From: an uncultured Ruminococcus sp.
Lineage (GTDB): Bacteria; Bacillota; Clostridia; Oscillospirales; Ruminococcaceae
Direction of reading: 5' to 3'
Length of the DNA stretch: 40,883 nt
Assembly: GCA_947627625.1 (NCBI GenBank)
Contig: CANQWR010000016.1
Span: 1-40,883, forward strand
Part shown: positions 24,326 to 32,625 of the stretch, piece by piece
Numbering within the stretch: position 1 is the stretch's first letter
How the letters are laid out: every line of letters begins with the position of its first letter
Made by a program: the position numbers and the translations under genes
Notes under the pieces: generated by a model
The model's input: the letters and a program-made list of their open reading frames with translations, nothing else
Told to the model about the DNA's origin: nothing
Database searches by the model: none

Positions 24326-25023
24326 TCTTCGTCTTCAGCCTCAAATTTGTAGCCCACTCCCCACACCGTCTTGAGCGACCACTTGTCCGAGACACCCTCC
24401 AGTTTTTCACGCAGACGCTTTATGTGTACGTCTATAGTCCTTGAATCGCCGTAGTACTCAAAACCCCACACTTCATCGAGAAGCTGGTCACGGGTGTACA
24501 CCCTGTTGGGGTTTGAGGCGAGATAGAACAGGAGCTGTAACTCCTTTGGGGGAGTTTCAACGTCCTTTCCGTTCACTTTCAGTTTGTACTCCGTCATGTT
24601 CACGACAAGCCCCTCATAGCGGACTTCCTTTATTTCGGGTTCTGCCATATTTCTTTTTATATTAACGTTCGTCCTTGCGACAACTTCCTTGGCCTCAAAG
24701 GGCTTGGTTATGTAGTCGCCCGCACCCGCCTCCAGACAGAAAACTCTCTCGGCAGGGTCGTCCTTTGCCGAAATCATTATTATCGGTACGGACGGATTTT
24801 TCTTTTTCATGCTCAGGAGTAGCTCTATACCGCTCTTTCCGGGGAGCATAACGTCAAGCAATACTATATCGGGACTTAGTGCGTTGAATTTTGTCATAGC
24901 TTCATTGCCGTCGTGTGAGAGAATGACGCTGTAGCCGTCGTTTTTTAGGTACATATGGAGTATCTCACATATGTTTTTGTCGTCGTCAACAACGAGAGCC
25001 TTTAATCCTTTGTCGTTTGCCAT
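24322..25023 (-). CDS. OmpR/PhoB-family response regulator
   Basis: A 233-residue transcription regulator. The receiver domain (1-120) has the acid pocket VVDDD, phospho-acceptor Asp57 (IVLLDVMLPGKSG), the conserved Ser85 and Lys107 (YITKPFE). The C-terminal winged helix (about 132-228) ends with SRTIDVHIKRLREKL and VWGVGYKF. The ATG follows AGAAGG. It forms a two-gene unit with the sensor kinase (four-base overlap) from a perfect promoter at 25078-25106. Target genes are unknown; htrA downstream is a candidate. Confidence 0.96.
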   Translation of the reverse strand: MANDKGLKALVVDDDKNICEILHMYLKNDGYSVILSHDGNEAMTKFNALSPDIVLLDVMLPGKSGIELLLSMKKKNPSVPIIMISAKDDPAERVFCLEAGAGDYITKPFEAKEVVARTNVNIKRNMAEPEIKEVRYEGLVVNMTEYKLKVNGKDVETPPKELQLLFYLASNPNRVYTRDQLLDEVWGFEYYGDSRTIDVHIKRLREKLEGVSDKWSLKTVWGVGYKFEAEDEE

Positions 25024-25077
25024 ATTACTACCTTCTTTCTTTTGCGTATATCTGTTCCGTCAGCGTATACTAATATT

Positions 25078-25106
25078 ATTATAACTCCTGACAGATCAAA
25101 TGTCAA
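25078..25106 (-). promoter_or_regulatory. consensus sigma-A promoter of the two-component operon
   Basis: On the minus strand, TTGACA (25106-25101), a 17-base spacer and TATAAT (25083-25078), about 55 bases before the response-regulator ATG. Confidence 0.85.
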
Positions 25107-25214
25107 TCCCGGACAAAATTTTTTTCACAAAGATTTTACGCATTCCGAAATTATAATATTGAAATTATAAATATATTAAATATATAAAATTTTCTCAAAA
25201 TCTTAACTTTAATG

Positions 25215-25243
25215 TTGCAATTTTGATTTGTCTGTGATATAAT
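25215..25243 (+). promoter_or_regulatory. distal promoter before the pilus operon
   Basis: TTGCAA (25215-25220), a 17-base spacer and TATAAT (25238-25243). It would make a leader of about 250 bases before pilC. The leader contains a hairpin near 25258-25300 (CGGTAT with ATACCG, extended by AACAA with TTGTT) and no open frame of note. Confidence 0.7.
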
Positions 25244-25414
25244 ATTTGTGTAAGTTCAACAATGTGCGGTATGGGTATGGGATACCGTGTCTTGTTCTGT
25301 CTTGAAAGTTGATTTTTTGTAGAATAATCGCTGTTTTTTCTGCTGAATATTGCCTGTTGTATAAAATTGGTGAATATTGATAAAAAACAGAACGTTATTT
25401 ATTCAAAAAAACAA

Positions 25415-25443
25415 TTGAAAATTATTTCTTAATATGTTATAAT
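25415..25443 (+). promoter_or_regulatory. proximal promoter of pilC
   Basis: TTGAAA (25415-25420), a 17-base spacer and TATAAT (25438-25443), about 57 bases before the pilC ATG. Both promoters face the pilus operon. Confidence 0.8.
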
Positions 25444-25499
25444 TGTTAAGACAGTGTGAATTGTTACGGCTTAATTTAATAATACACGGAGGTGGTCTT

Positions 25500-26699
25500 A
25501 TGAAGAGTTATTCCTATATAGCCCAGGATGCAAGAGGCAGACAGGTTAAGGGAAAAGCCACTGCTGAAAATGAGCAGGAATTTCTTCAGAAAATGAAGGA
25601 TCGTGGTCTGTATCTCAAGGATTATAAGGAAGACGATTCGGACAATTCAAAATCTATCTACAAATTCGGTATGACAGAACTCGCTTTCTGCTGCCGTCAG
25701 CTCAGTGCGATGCTTACTTCAGGTCTTACACTTGTAAAAGCTATCGACATCCTCACCCGTGAGCAGGAAAACGAAAAAGCCAAGGCTATATGGCAGGACG
25801 TTTACGAAAACGTCCAGAAGGGCGAGTCCTTCTCTACCGCAATGGAAATGCACGCAGGTTCATTTCCCGACTTCCTCATCTCAATGATAAGTGCGGGAGA
25901 GTCAAGCGGTTCGCTCGACGTAATCATGACCCGAATGTCTGATTACTACGCAAAGCAGAACAAGCTTAAAAACACGGTCAAGAGTGCTATGACATACCCT
26001 ATCATTCTTGCGATACTGTGCGTCGTCATCGTAATATTCCTCTTTGCTTTCATCATGCCTACGTTCATTGATATGTACGACGACCCGTCAACAATGCCCG
26101 CACTGACGAAAATGCTCGCTGCAATAAGCGACTTCCTACAGACAAAGTGGTACTTCCTAATCGCCTTTGCACTCATAGCTTTCTTTGGTTTCAGATACGC
26201 TATGAAAATTCCCGAATTTAAGCTCAAAGTCGACAGACTCCTGATTAAGGGACCCGGTTTCGGTCCGCTTGTCACCAAAATCTACACGGGACGTTTTTCA
26301 AGAACTCTCTCTTCTCTGTATTCAAGCGGTATCGCAATGGTGGAGTGCCTTGAAAAGGCATCGTCAGTCCTCGGAAACTCCTACGTCGACCAGAAGTTTG
26401 AAGAGGTTATAGACGAGGTTAAACAGGGTTCCACTCTCTCGGACGCTATAACCAGAACCGAAATATTTGAGGGAATGTTCTGCTCCATCATCTATGTCGG
26501 TGAGGAAGCCGGTGCACTTGACTCAATTCTCGAAAAGACATCCGACTACTATGAGGAGGAATCAGACTCCGCCGTACAGCGTCTTGTCGGAATGGTCGAG
26601 CCTGTACTGCTCATATTCATGGGTGTTATCATAGGACTTGTTGTCTGCGGAATTTACCCCGCACTCTACGGCTCTATGGAGAGCGTCGAGAGCGAATAA
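25500..26699 (+). CDS. pilC: type IV pilus inner-membrane platform protein PilC
   Basis: PilC is the membrane platform that couples the PilB/PilT motors to pilin assembly. The 399 residues have the usual N-terminal SYIAQDARGRQVKG segment and two T2SSF domains (about 60-185 and 260-385). Membrane helices follow each first half (YPIILAILCVVIVIFLFAFI; YFLIAFALIAFFGF; PVLLIFMGVIIGLVV). Typical motifs LSAMLTSGLTLVKAI and LSSLYSSGIAMVECL mark the two repeats. The ATG has CGGAGG seven bases upstream; a TTG-like extension 19 codons further overlaps the promoter. First gene of the operon with pilM-N and pilO. Confidence 0.96.
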   Translation: MKSYSYIAQDARGRQVKGKATAENEQEFLQKMKDRGLYLKDYKEDDSDNSKSIYKFGMTELAFCCRQLSAMLTSGLTLVKAIDILTREQENEKAKAIWQDVYENVQKGESFSTAMEMHAGSFPDFLISMISAGESSGSLDVIMTRMSDYYAKQNKLKNTVKSAMTYPIILAILCVVIVIFLFAFIMPTFIDMYDDPSTMPALTKMLAAISDFLQTKWYFLIAFALIAFFGFRYAMKIPEFKLKVDRLLIKGPGFGPLVTKIYTGRFSRTLSSLYSSGIAMVECLEKASSVLGNSYVDQKFEEVIDEVKQGSTLSDAITRTEIFEGMFCSIIYVGEEAGALDSILEKTSDYYEEESDSAVQRLVGMVEPVLLIFMGVIIGLVVCGIYPALYGSMESVESE

Positions 26700-26720
26700 T
26701 AGGAAAGGTGGAAAACTTAA

Positions 26721-28397
26721 ATGCTTTCATTTGATATTACTGACAGAAACGTCCGAGTAGTCAAAGGTGTGGAGAACAGCGGAAAGATCAAGATAAGCTC
26801 CGCTGCGACACTGAACCTTGAAGAGGGACTCATCGTAAACGGAAAAGTTGAGGACGTCGCAAACGTCGCAACTTTAATAAACGGTGTCATAAAGACGAAC
26901 AAAATGCCCGACAAAGAGGCTATCGTCAGCATCTCCTCAAACCTCACAATCTTCAAAGAGCTGAACGTCACAAAGAGTAAAAATCAGGATATGGCTAAGA
27001 CTGTAAAACAGCAGGTGCAGGCGGAGCTCAATCTTGACGACTCTTACTGTGTTACATATATAGTGGTGGGAGAGTCCGAGGAAAAGGGCGACACGGGAGA
27101 GAGCGTTTTCAAAGTTCTCGCAACGGCTTGTCCCTACGCAATCGTAAACAGCTACAAAGAGGTCTTCAAGTTCCTTGACATCTCACTCCGCTCCGTAATG
27201 ATAGGCTGTAACTGTATCACAAAGGTTCTTCTTGCAGACACAAAAATCAAGTCGAAAATGCCTCTGCTTGCGGTTCAGGTTGACAACAACTTCATATCGC
27301 TCAACCTCTACGAACAGGGACAGCTTTCGTTCTCACGTTTTGCGTCAATAGACCCCGAGGACTACGGCGGAGCTGAGGACTACGTTATTCAGGCTGTAAA
27401 TGAGAACGTCTTCCGTATGAACCAGTTCCAGAGAAGCCGTAACACGGGTGAGGTTATTGAGAATATCATTCTCTACGGCGACACTCACGACTATGTCAGA
27501 CTGACCGACGAACTCGAACAGCAGGACTTCCAGACAAGTCTGATAAACGTCCCCCCACAGATACACGGTCACGAAAACCTTGAATTTTCACTGTATGCAA
27601 ACGCTATCGGTGCGATGTTCAAGCGTAACAAGGAGACCGAAAAGATAAACCTCCTTGAGACCGAACTCGGTGCACACATCAAAAACAAAGTCGGCGGTGT
27701 TGCGAGTGAGAGTGCGGGCACGGGAATAATGCTTGGTGCGGTAATCGTTGCGGCAGTCGTTGTCGGAGTAGCCTGGGGCGTGCAGGCGGCAAGAGACGCA
27801 AGTATCAGAAAAAAAATCGACGACATAAACGACTTCATAGCACAGTCACAGGGCGAACTCGACCACTATGACAAACTTGTCGCAATGGATGAAAAAGTAA
27901 CCGCCTATAACACCATGATTGTCAACGCACACGACGCTTATCTCTCACAGCCTGTAATAATCGGAGATGTCTATGACTCAATAGAAGCAGTCCTTGCGTA
28001 TACTGCGGGCGAACTCGGAATAAGTGAAGCGTCGGTGGTGTCTCCGTCATATTCGGACGGTATTATCAGTTTCACGGTCTCATATGAGGGAAAGGGCGAT
28101 AATATACAGCTTCTCCCTGCGGACTTCATAGAAGACCTGATAAGTGCGGATGTCGCCGAAAACAACGGCTACTTTGCAAATGCCTCCTATGACGGTTACA
28201 CTGTCAACACTGCAAGAGTTTCCGTCGGAGAGGGCGGTCCCGAGCGAGAAGTTGAAACCGTTACATTTGCCGTTGACGTTGCGATGTTCCCGAATGTCAG
28301 TGCTTATCACCCCGACGAAAAAGCCGACGGTGAGGGTGCAGAGGACGGTGCGGAAGCGGGTGCAGATGCCGATGCAGATGCAGACAGTGCCGAATAA
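26721..28397 (+). CDS. PilM-PilN fusion protein
   Basis: A single 558-residue protein combines two pilus alignment proteins. Residues 1-300 match the actin-like, cytoplasmic PilM (MLSFDITDRNVRVVKG; PLLAVQVDNNFISLNLYEQG; ENIILYGD). At about 308 the sequence KINLLETE looks like the N-terminal INLLP peptide of PilN, which normally binds PilM. A membrane helix (about 336-354), a coiled coil (360-400) and an outside PilN-like domain follow, ending in an acidic Ala/Asp/Glu tail. The ATG follows GGAAAGG. In most systems these are separate genes. It is followed directly by pilO. The N-terminal call is firm; the PilN call rests on topology and the INLL peptide. Confidence 0.88.
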   Translation: MLSFDITDRNVRVVKGVENSGKIKISSAATLNLEEGLIVNGKVEDVANVATLINGVIKTNKMPDKEAIVSISSNLTIFKELNVTKSKNQDMAKTVKQQVQAELNLDDSYCVTYIVVGESEEKGDTGESVFKVLATACPYAIVNSYKEVFKFLDISLRSVMIGCNCITKVLLADTKIKSKMPLLAVQVDNNFISLNLYEQGQLSFSRFASIDPEDYGGAEDYVIQAVNENVFRMNQFQRSRNTGEVIENIILYGDTHDYVRLTDELEQQDFQTSLINVPPQIHGHENLEFSLYANAIGAMFKRNKETEKINLLETELGAHIKNKVGGVASESAGTGIMLGAVIVAAVVVGVAWGVQAARDASIRKKIDDINDFIAQSQGELDHYDKLVAMDEKVTAYNTMIVNAHDAYLSQPVIIGDVYDSIEAVLAYTAGELGISEASVVSPSYSDGIISFTVSYEGKGDNIQLLPADFIEDLISADVAENNGYFANASYDGYTVNTARVSVGEGGPEREVETVTFAVDVAMFPNVSAYHPDEKADGEGAEDGAEAGADADADADSAE

Positions 28398-28416
28398 GAA
28401 AGGAGGTTGATTGAAT

Positions 28417-29148
28417 ATGAAACTCAATTACAGAGACAAAGTTATTCTGGGAATCCTCCTTGCCGTTGTCATACTCATAGGCGGATTTGTGGGACTTGTA
28501 AAGCCTAAAAGTCAGGATATCGAGACGGACAGTGCGGAGCTGGAGACAAAACAGACAGAGAGGGACGAGGTTCAGGGCAAACTTGACCAGATAGAACCTC
28601 TCACAAAAAAGATTCAGGATACATACAGTGAAACAAACACCCTTGCACAGGATTTCGTTGCGATGGACGAAATAAACTACACATACAAGCTTGACCAGTT
28701 CCTCCGTGACAAAGCAGATGAGTGCGATGTCAAGGTAAACACTATCTCTGCCGAGGATATGTCCACTTCGGGTCTGAAGTACTACTACTTTGAACACGAT
28801 GTTCTCGGAGAGGATATGCTCGCCGCTGCCGACTTAAACGGCGATATGCAGAAAGGTATCGACGAGGAAATGGCTGAGGAAGCAGCTCTGTCCGAGAGAA
28901 CAGAGGAGGAAGTTATGTCGGCAGAGTACGGTATCACGGTTACGGGTACTAAGGAGAATATCTGGGCTTATATGGAGGCAATAAAGGATTTCGACGATGC
29001 CGTTATTATCAATTCGGTTGACATAGCCGACTACACGTTCGGTGAGGACGATGAGGAAAATAGAGACAAAACTTCTCAGGTTTCGTTCGTTATGACTCTC
29101 TACTCCGTATACGATATGGCTGAACCCGATACTTCCGCTGACAAATAA
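28417..29148 (+). CDS. pilO: type IV pilus assembly protein PilO
   Basis: PilO pairs with PilN outside the membrane to align the pilus machine. The 243 residues have a short cytoplasmic start, one membrane helix (about 9-27), a long coiled coil (about 35-75: LETKQTERDEVQGKLDQIEP) and a C-terminal ferredoxin-like domain (YGITVTGTKENIWAYMEAI). A charged insertion with many Glu sits between them. The ATG lies ten bases after AGGAGG; a TTG two codons earlier is too close to that site. The family call is from position and topology, as PilO proteins diverge strongly in sequence. Confidence 0.85.
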   Translation: MKLNYRDKVILGILLAVVILIGGFVGLVKPKSQDIETDSAELETKQTERDEVQGKLDQIEPLTKKIQDTYSETNTLAQDFVAMDEINYTYKLDQFLRDKADECDVKVNTISAEDMSTSGLKYYYFEHDVLGEDMLAAADLNGDMQKGIDEEMAEEAALSERTEEEVMSAEYGITVTGTKENIWAYMEAIKDFDDAVIINSVDIADYTFGEDDEENRDKTSQVSFVMTLYSVYDMAEPDTSADK

Positions 29149-29172
29149 TAATAACAATAATAATCCGCATGG

Positions 29173-29228
29173 ACACACCATGGGCAGAGCGTGACTTGAA
29201 TTTATTTACCCGTTCTGCCCGTGTGTGC
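29173..29228 (+). promoter_or_regulatory. long bulged hairpin between pilO and the surface-protein gene
   Basis: ACACAC pairs with GTGTGT, and GGGCAGA (29182-29188) with TCTGCCC (29214-29220), separated by a CAT bulge. No T-run follows, so it is not a standard terminator. It may stabilise or process the mRNA. The rest of the 257-base gap (29149-29405) shows nothing clear. Confidence 0.5.
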
Positions 29229-29405
29229 AGGCGAAAAATGACAAACCACATAAAAATGCAGTTTCAGAAACTATATCTGTCTAAGGAGTCCACAGTCATA
29301 AAAAACCCTGATATTTTCCCGAAATCAAGCCGTGCATACAACGCACCTTTATTCCGGCTGTATATCGGACGTGGATTGAAATAAAACTTGAAAGGCGGTC
29401 AGAAA

Positions 29406-32231
29406 ATGAAAACAGAAAAAAGCAAAAATCTGAGAGGTTCGGTTCTGCTTACTGTCGTGTCAGTTATGTCCCTGCTGATAATTTTTCTGTCGGGTACTCT
29501 TGTACTTGCTTCAGCAGCGAATAACAGAGCTCACATAAATTACTCGTCCGCACAGGCAGGAATAACTTCTCGTGCAGTAGCTGATGCTGCACTAAAGGCA
29601 ATAAGCGATGAGGCTCACCCCGAGTATGCAAACGCAATACTCTCTCTCGATTCCTCATCAGCTCCGATTAAGGTGCCCGTATCAATCAGCAGTTCTTCGT
29701 CAAACACAGGCTCTTTCGGAAATATTCAGGATGTCACGGTGGAATATGCGGGCACAAAAGAATATTACAACGAGGACACCAAGGCTTGGGAGGAAAAAGA
29801 CCTCCTCAAATTCACATCTAATGTAACTCTTGGCGGTGTTACAAGCACTACCACTTCTTACGTCGTAAAAGATCCCCCCATTCCGAGTGGCGGCGGCGGA
29901 GGCGGTGCAGGATTTGTCACGACGGGCGGAGCGAGCTTCGACTGTCAGACCAATCTCTACGGCGGTTCCTATATCAACCTCCCGACACTTGCAGATGCGA
30001 CAACTTACAACTATGCCTATGACGGTCCGCAAAACTACCTCACAGGTGACGACCTCGGATTTGTAAACTCGGGTTCGTCGGCAGAGGCTGACACTATGTT
30101 CAACGGCAACCTCAATCTCGGAAATGTCTCCGCTATGAATTTTCCCGGAAAGGGCAAGGGCATAACGGTATGGGGTGACGCAAATTTCGGAAACGGCGAT
30201 CATCTCACTCTCTATTCAAATCTCACGGATGACCAGTTTGACAGCTCAAATCCCATAGATTTCAACGAAATCCCCTATATCTACATTGACGGTGCAATCA
30301 AGACAAGCAATAAAATCATGTTCAAGCCCGCAAGTGACAGCGACATATTCCCGCTCAATATTTTCTGCGGATACGTTGACGTACCCTCGGGAAACGGCTT
30401 TGAGATGTGCGGAGACATTTACTGCCTGAATCCTGATAAGACTTCCGTTATCGGCTCTAACGGCTCAAAGCTCTACGGCTGGTCGGCATCGGTAATGAAC
30501 AAGGTGGACAGTTCCGTAATGTCGGAGACAGGCGGAAGTTTCTATTCTATGGGCAGTCTGAAAGTTCAGGGAAACGGTTACGAAATAGGCGGTGACTGCC
30601 GTATAAACGGAGACCTTGAAGTCACAAGCGGTACTCTCAATATAAGCGGAGACCTCGTTGTCGGCGGTAAAATAATAATGAATGGCGGTAGTATAAGATG
30701 TGCAGGTCTTTACTGCGACAACATAATCGGCTCATCGGTAAATAATATTTATGTAAACGGTGTACAGGTTATCAGCGGTGAAAGACCCGTAAAAGAGGGC
30801 TATACTTCCGTGGACAACAAGCACATAGACGTAAGCACCGACCCCATAACAACTGTGAACAATATACAGTATGAATATGAACTCCAGAACGTCGATATGG
30901 GCGGTTGGAGCAAGAATATGTACGTCGATAAATTCGGCAACCGGTACGATACATGGGCAAATCCGGGAACTTACTACTATGAAGAGGTGGACATTGACGG
31001 AACTCCTCTCGGTGTAAAGGCAGACGGCGAGTTTACCTATTTTGACGGCAATGGAACAAAGTTAGACCCAAGCGGATACCTTGAAGTAAATTCCGACGGC
31101 TCACTCGTTGACCCATCGGTATACACTCCCGAACAGAAATCATATTTTGATGACATGGGAAACCGTGTAAGTGAATCGGATATGTATGACGGCGGACTCA
31201 CGGGAGTTAGTTCAATAGCTGATTACGGCGATGACGTTTACCCCGAATATGCGGAGAGAGACGTAATTCTCGGACTTGAAACAATTGACGGTCACACAAA
31301 AGACGATACACAGGTAGTTATGACTATGAAAGACGTACTTGAAAACGTCATCAACCCCTATGAGAGTTCGGCACTTCCCTCTATAGTTCAGACTGCCTAC
31401 ACAAATCTTATGAATGACGGCAATCCTATTTACCACAACGTAAACGACATAAAAGCAGATGTTGGAGAGAGTGTAAAGAGAATACACGACCCCTCCACAG
31501 GCAAGGTAAAAGTTATAACAGAAGCGGGTTCAAGCGGAGCACCCGTTGTAAATAAGTCCTGCATACTCGACCTTGACACGGGAAACGGCGGAGAAGTTGA
31601 CTGCGAGGACGGCAAAAAGATTGTATTTGACCCCGGTCCGAACAACATAGTTGTTGTTGTCAGAAAGTTCGGAACAGGTGCGGGTGTTGATGTTGTCGTT
31701 GACGACAGCGAGGGCGGAAAGGTTTATTTCTACCTCGAAAACGATGCGAATTTCTCACTCGGCGGCGGTCCGTTTGTGACAACAAAGTATTTGCAGCTCT
31801 TTGAGGACAACACCGATTTCCAGGTTTACACCGATGCTTCATACGCAAGAAGAGCGGGAAGTCTTGAAGACCCGAAGTCAATCCAGGCTCTCGGTCTTAC
31901 AAACCCCGGCGTATATATTTACGGCGGTACAAATACAAGTATAAACTTCTCAAACTTCCAGATTATGACTGCAAACATAGTTTCTCCTAACGTAAGTGTG
32001 ACGATTGCGGCAACGAGCAACAATGTCCTGTCCGACAACAATATCTACTACGACGGATTCCAGGTCAACAGCGGACGCAACTATATAATAGGCTGTGTAA
32101 ACTCCAAAACGACTTCTTTCCCGAACATGATTAACATGATTTATGTTCCCGACAATATGTCCACACCTCCTCCTGCACCGACTCCCGACCTCTCACACTG
32201 GTTCAAAGTACTCTACTATGACGAATATTAA
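29406..32231 (+). CDS. large PilX-like pilus-associated surface protein
   Basis: A 941-residue protein whose start resembles PilX-type minor pilin components: a basic segment, Gly (NLRG), then a hydrophobic helix (SVLLTVVSVMSLLIIFLSG, residues 11-34) and an alpha-helical spine. The Glu at position 5 of mature pilins is absent, as in PilX/PilK-like tip proteins. The remaining ~870 residues are outside the cell: a Gly linker (GGGGGGAGF), polymer-like beta repeats (NGDLEVTSGTLNISGDLVVG) typical of right-handed beta-helices, and a DGTPLGVKADGEF region. The ATG follows AAAGGCGG; the in-frame TTG six codons earlier lacks a site. It may sit at the pilus tip and bind a substrate. Confidence 0.8.
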   Translation: MKTEKSKNLRGSVLLTVVSVMSLLIIFLSGTLVLASAANNRAHINYSSAQAGITSRAVADAALKAISDEAHPEYANAILSLDSSSAPIKVPVSISSSSSNTGSFGNIQDVTVEYAGTKEYYNEDTKAWEEKDLLKFTSNVTLGGVTSTTTSYVVKDPPIPSGGGGGGAGFVTTGGASFDCQTNLYGGSYINLPTLADATTYNYAYDGPQNYLTGDDLGFVNSGSSAEADTMFNGNLNLGNVSAMNFPGKGKGITVWGDANFGNGDHLTLYSNLTDDQFDSSNPIDFNEIPYIYIDGAIKTSNKIMFKPASDSDIFPLNIFCGYVDVPSGNGFEMCGDIYCLNPDKTSVIGSNGSKLYGWSASVMNKVDSSVMSETGGSFYSMGSLKVQGNGYEIGGDCRINGDLEVTSGTLNISGDLVVGGKIIMNGGSIRCAGLYCDNIIGSSVNNIYVNGVQVISGERPVKEGYTSVDNKHIDVSTDPITTVNNIQYEYELQNVDMGGWSKNMYVDKFGNRYDTWANPGTYYYEEVDIDGTPLGVKADGEFTYFDGNGTKLDPSGYLEVNSDGSLVDPSVYTPEQKSYFDDMGNRVSESDMYDGGLTGVSSIADYGDDVYPEYAERDVILGLETIDGHTKDDTQVVMTMKDVLENVINPYESSALPSIVQTAYTNLMNDGNPIYHNVNDIKADVGESVKRIHDPSTGKVKVITEAGSSGAPVVNKSCILDLDTGNGGEVDCEDGKKIVFDPGPNNIVVVVRKFGTGAGVDVVVDDSEGGKVYFYLENDANFSLGGGPFVTTKYLQLFEDNTDFQVYTDASYARRAGSLEDPKSIQALGLTNPGVYIYGGTNTSINFSNFQIMTANIVSPNVSVTIAATSNNVLSDNNIYYDGFQVNSGRNYIIGCVNSKTTSFPNMINMIYVPDNMSTPPPAPTPDLSHWFKVLYYDEY

Positions 32232-32243
32232 GGAGGGATTTAT

Positions 32244-32609
32244 ATGAGAAAGATGAAAAAAAAGCTCAGCAAGTCCCTTAAGGGAATGACTCTTTACGAG
32301 ATAATCATATCTCTTGCAATCGTGGCTGTAATGACGGTTATTATGATAACGACATCAAGTCTCATAGACAAGTACACGACTTCATCAAATCACGTCAACA
32401 ACAAAGTGGCAGAGCAAGCTCCGAAAGCGGAGACCAAGTATACACCCGGTGCATACGACGAGGGTGAGATAGAAATCACCGTAAACGGCAATATAAGTCT
32501 CAAAGGAGAGGCTTATCAGGTTGTTGACCCATCTGAACCGACAAACGAAAACGAACTCGGCGGAGACCTCAGAATGAAATTCATTGACGGGGTCGAGCTG
32601 ACCACCTGA
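32244..32609 (+). CDS. small type IV prepilin-like protein
   Basis: The 121 residues begin with a basic leader ending in Gly, followed by the prepilin motif G/MTLYEIIISLAIVAVM (cut between residues 14 and 15, Glu at mature position 5). The hydrophobic helix runs from about 16 to 37, and the outside part is short and acidic. The ATG has AGGAGG eight bases upstream, 12 bases after the surface-protein stop. This is a minor (pseudo)pilin; the prepilin peptidase at 33839 would process it. At about 107 mature residues it is small for a pilin. Confidence 0.9.
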   Translation: MRKMKKKLSKSLKGMTLYEIIISLAIVAVMTVIMITTSSLIDKYTTSSNHVNNKVAEQAPKAETKYTPGAYDEGEIEITVNGNISLKGEAYQVVDPSEPTNENELGGDLRMKFIDGVELTT

Positions 32610-32625
32610 TAAGGAGGGAATTGTC

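Noticed and set aside
29169-29384. Small open frame between pilO and the large surface protein
   Set aside because: It overlaps the hairpin, lacks a ribosome site, and its composition does not look like a protein.
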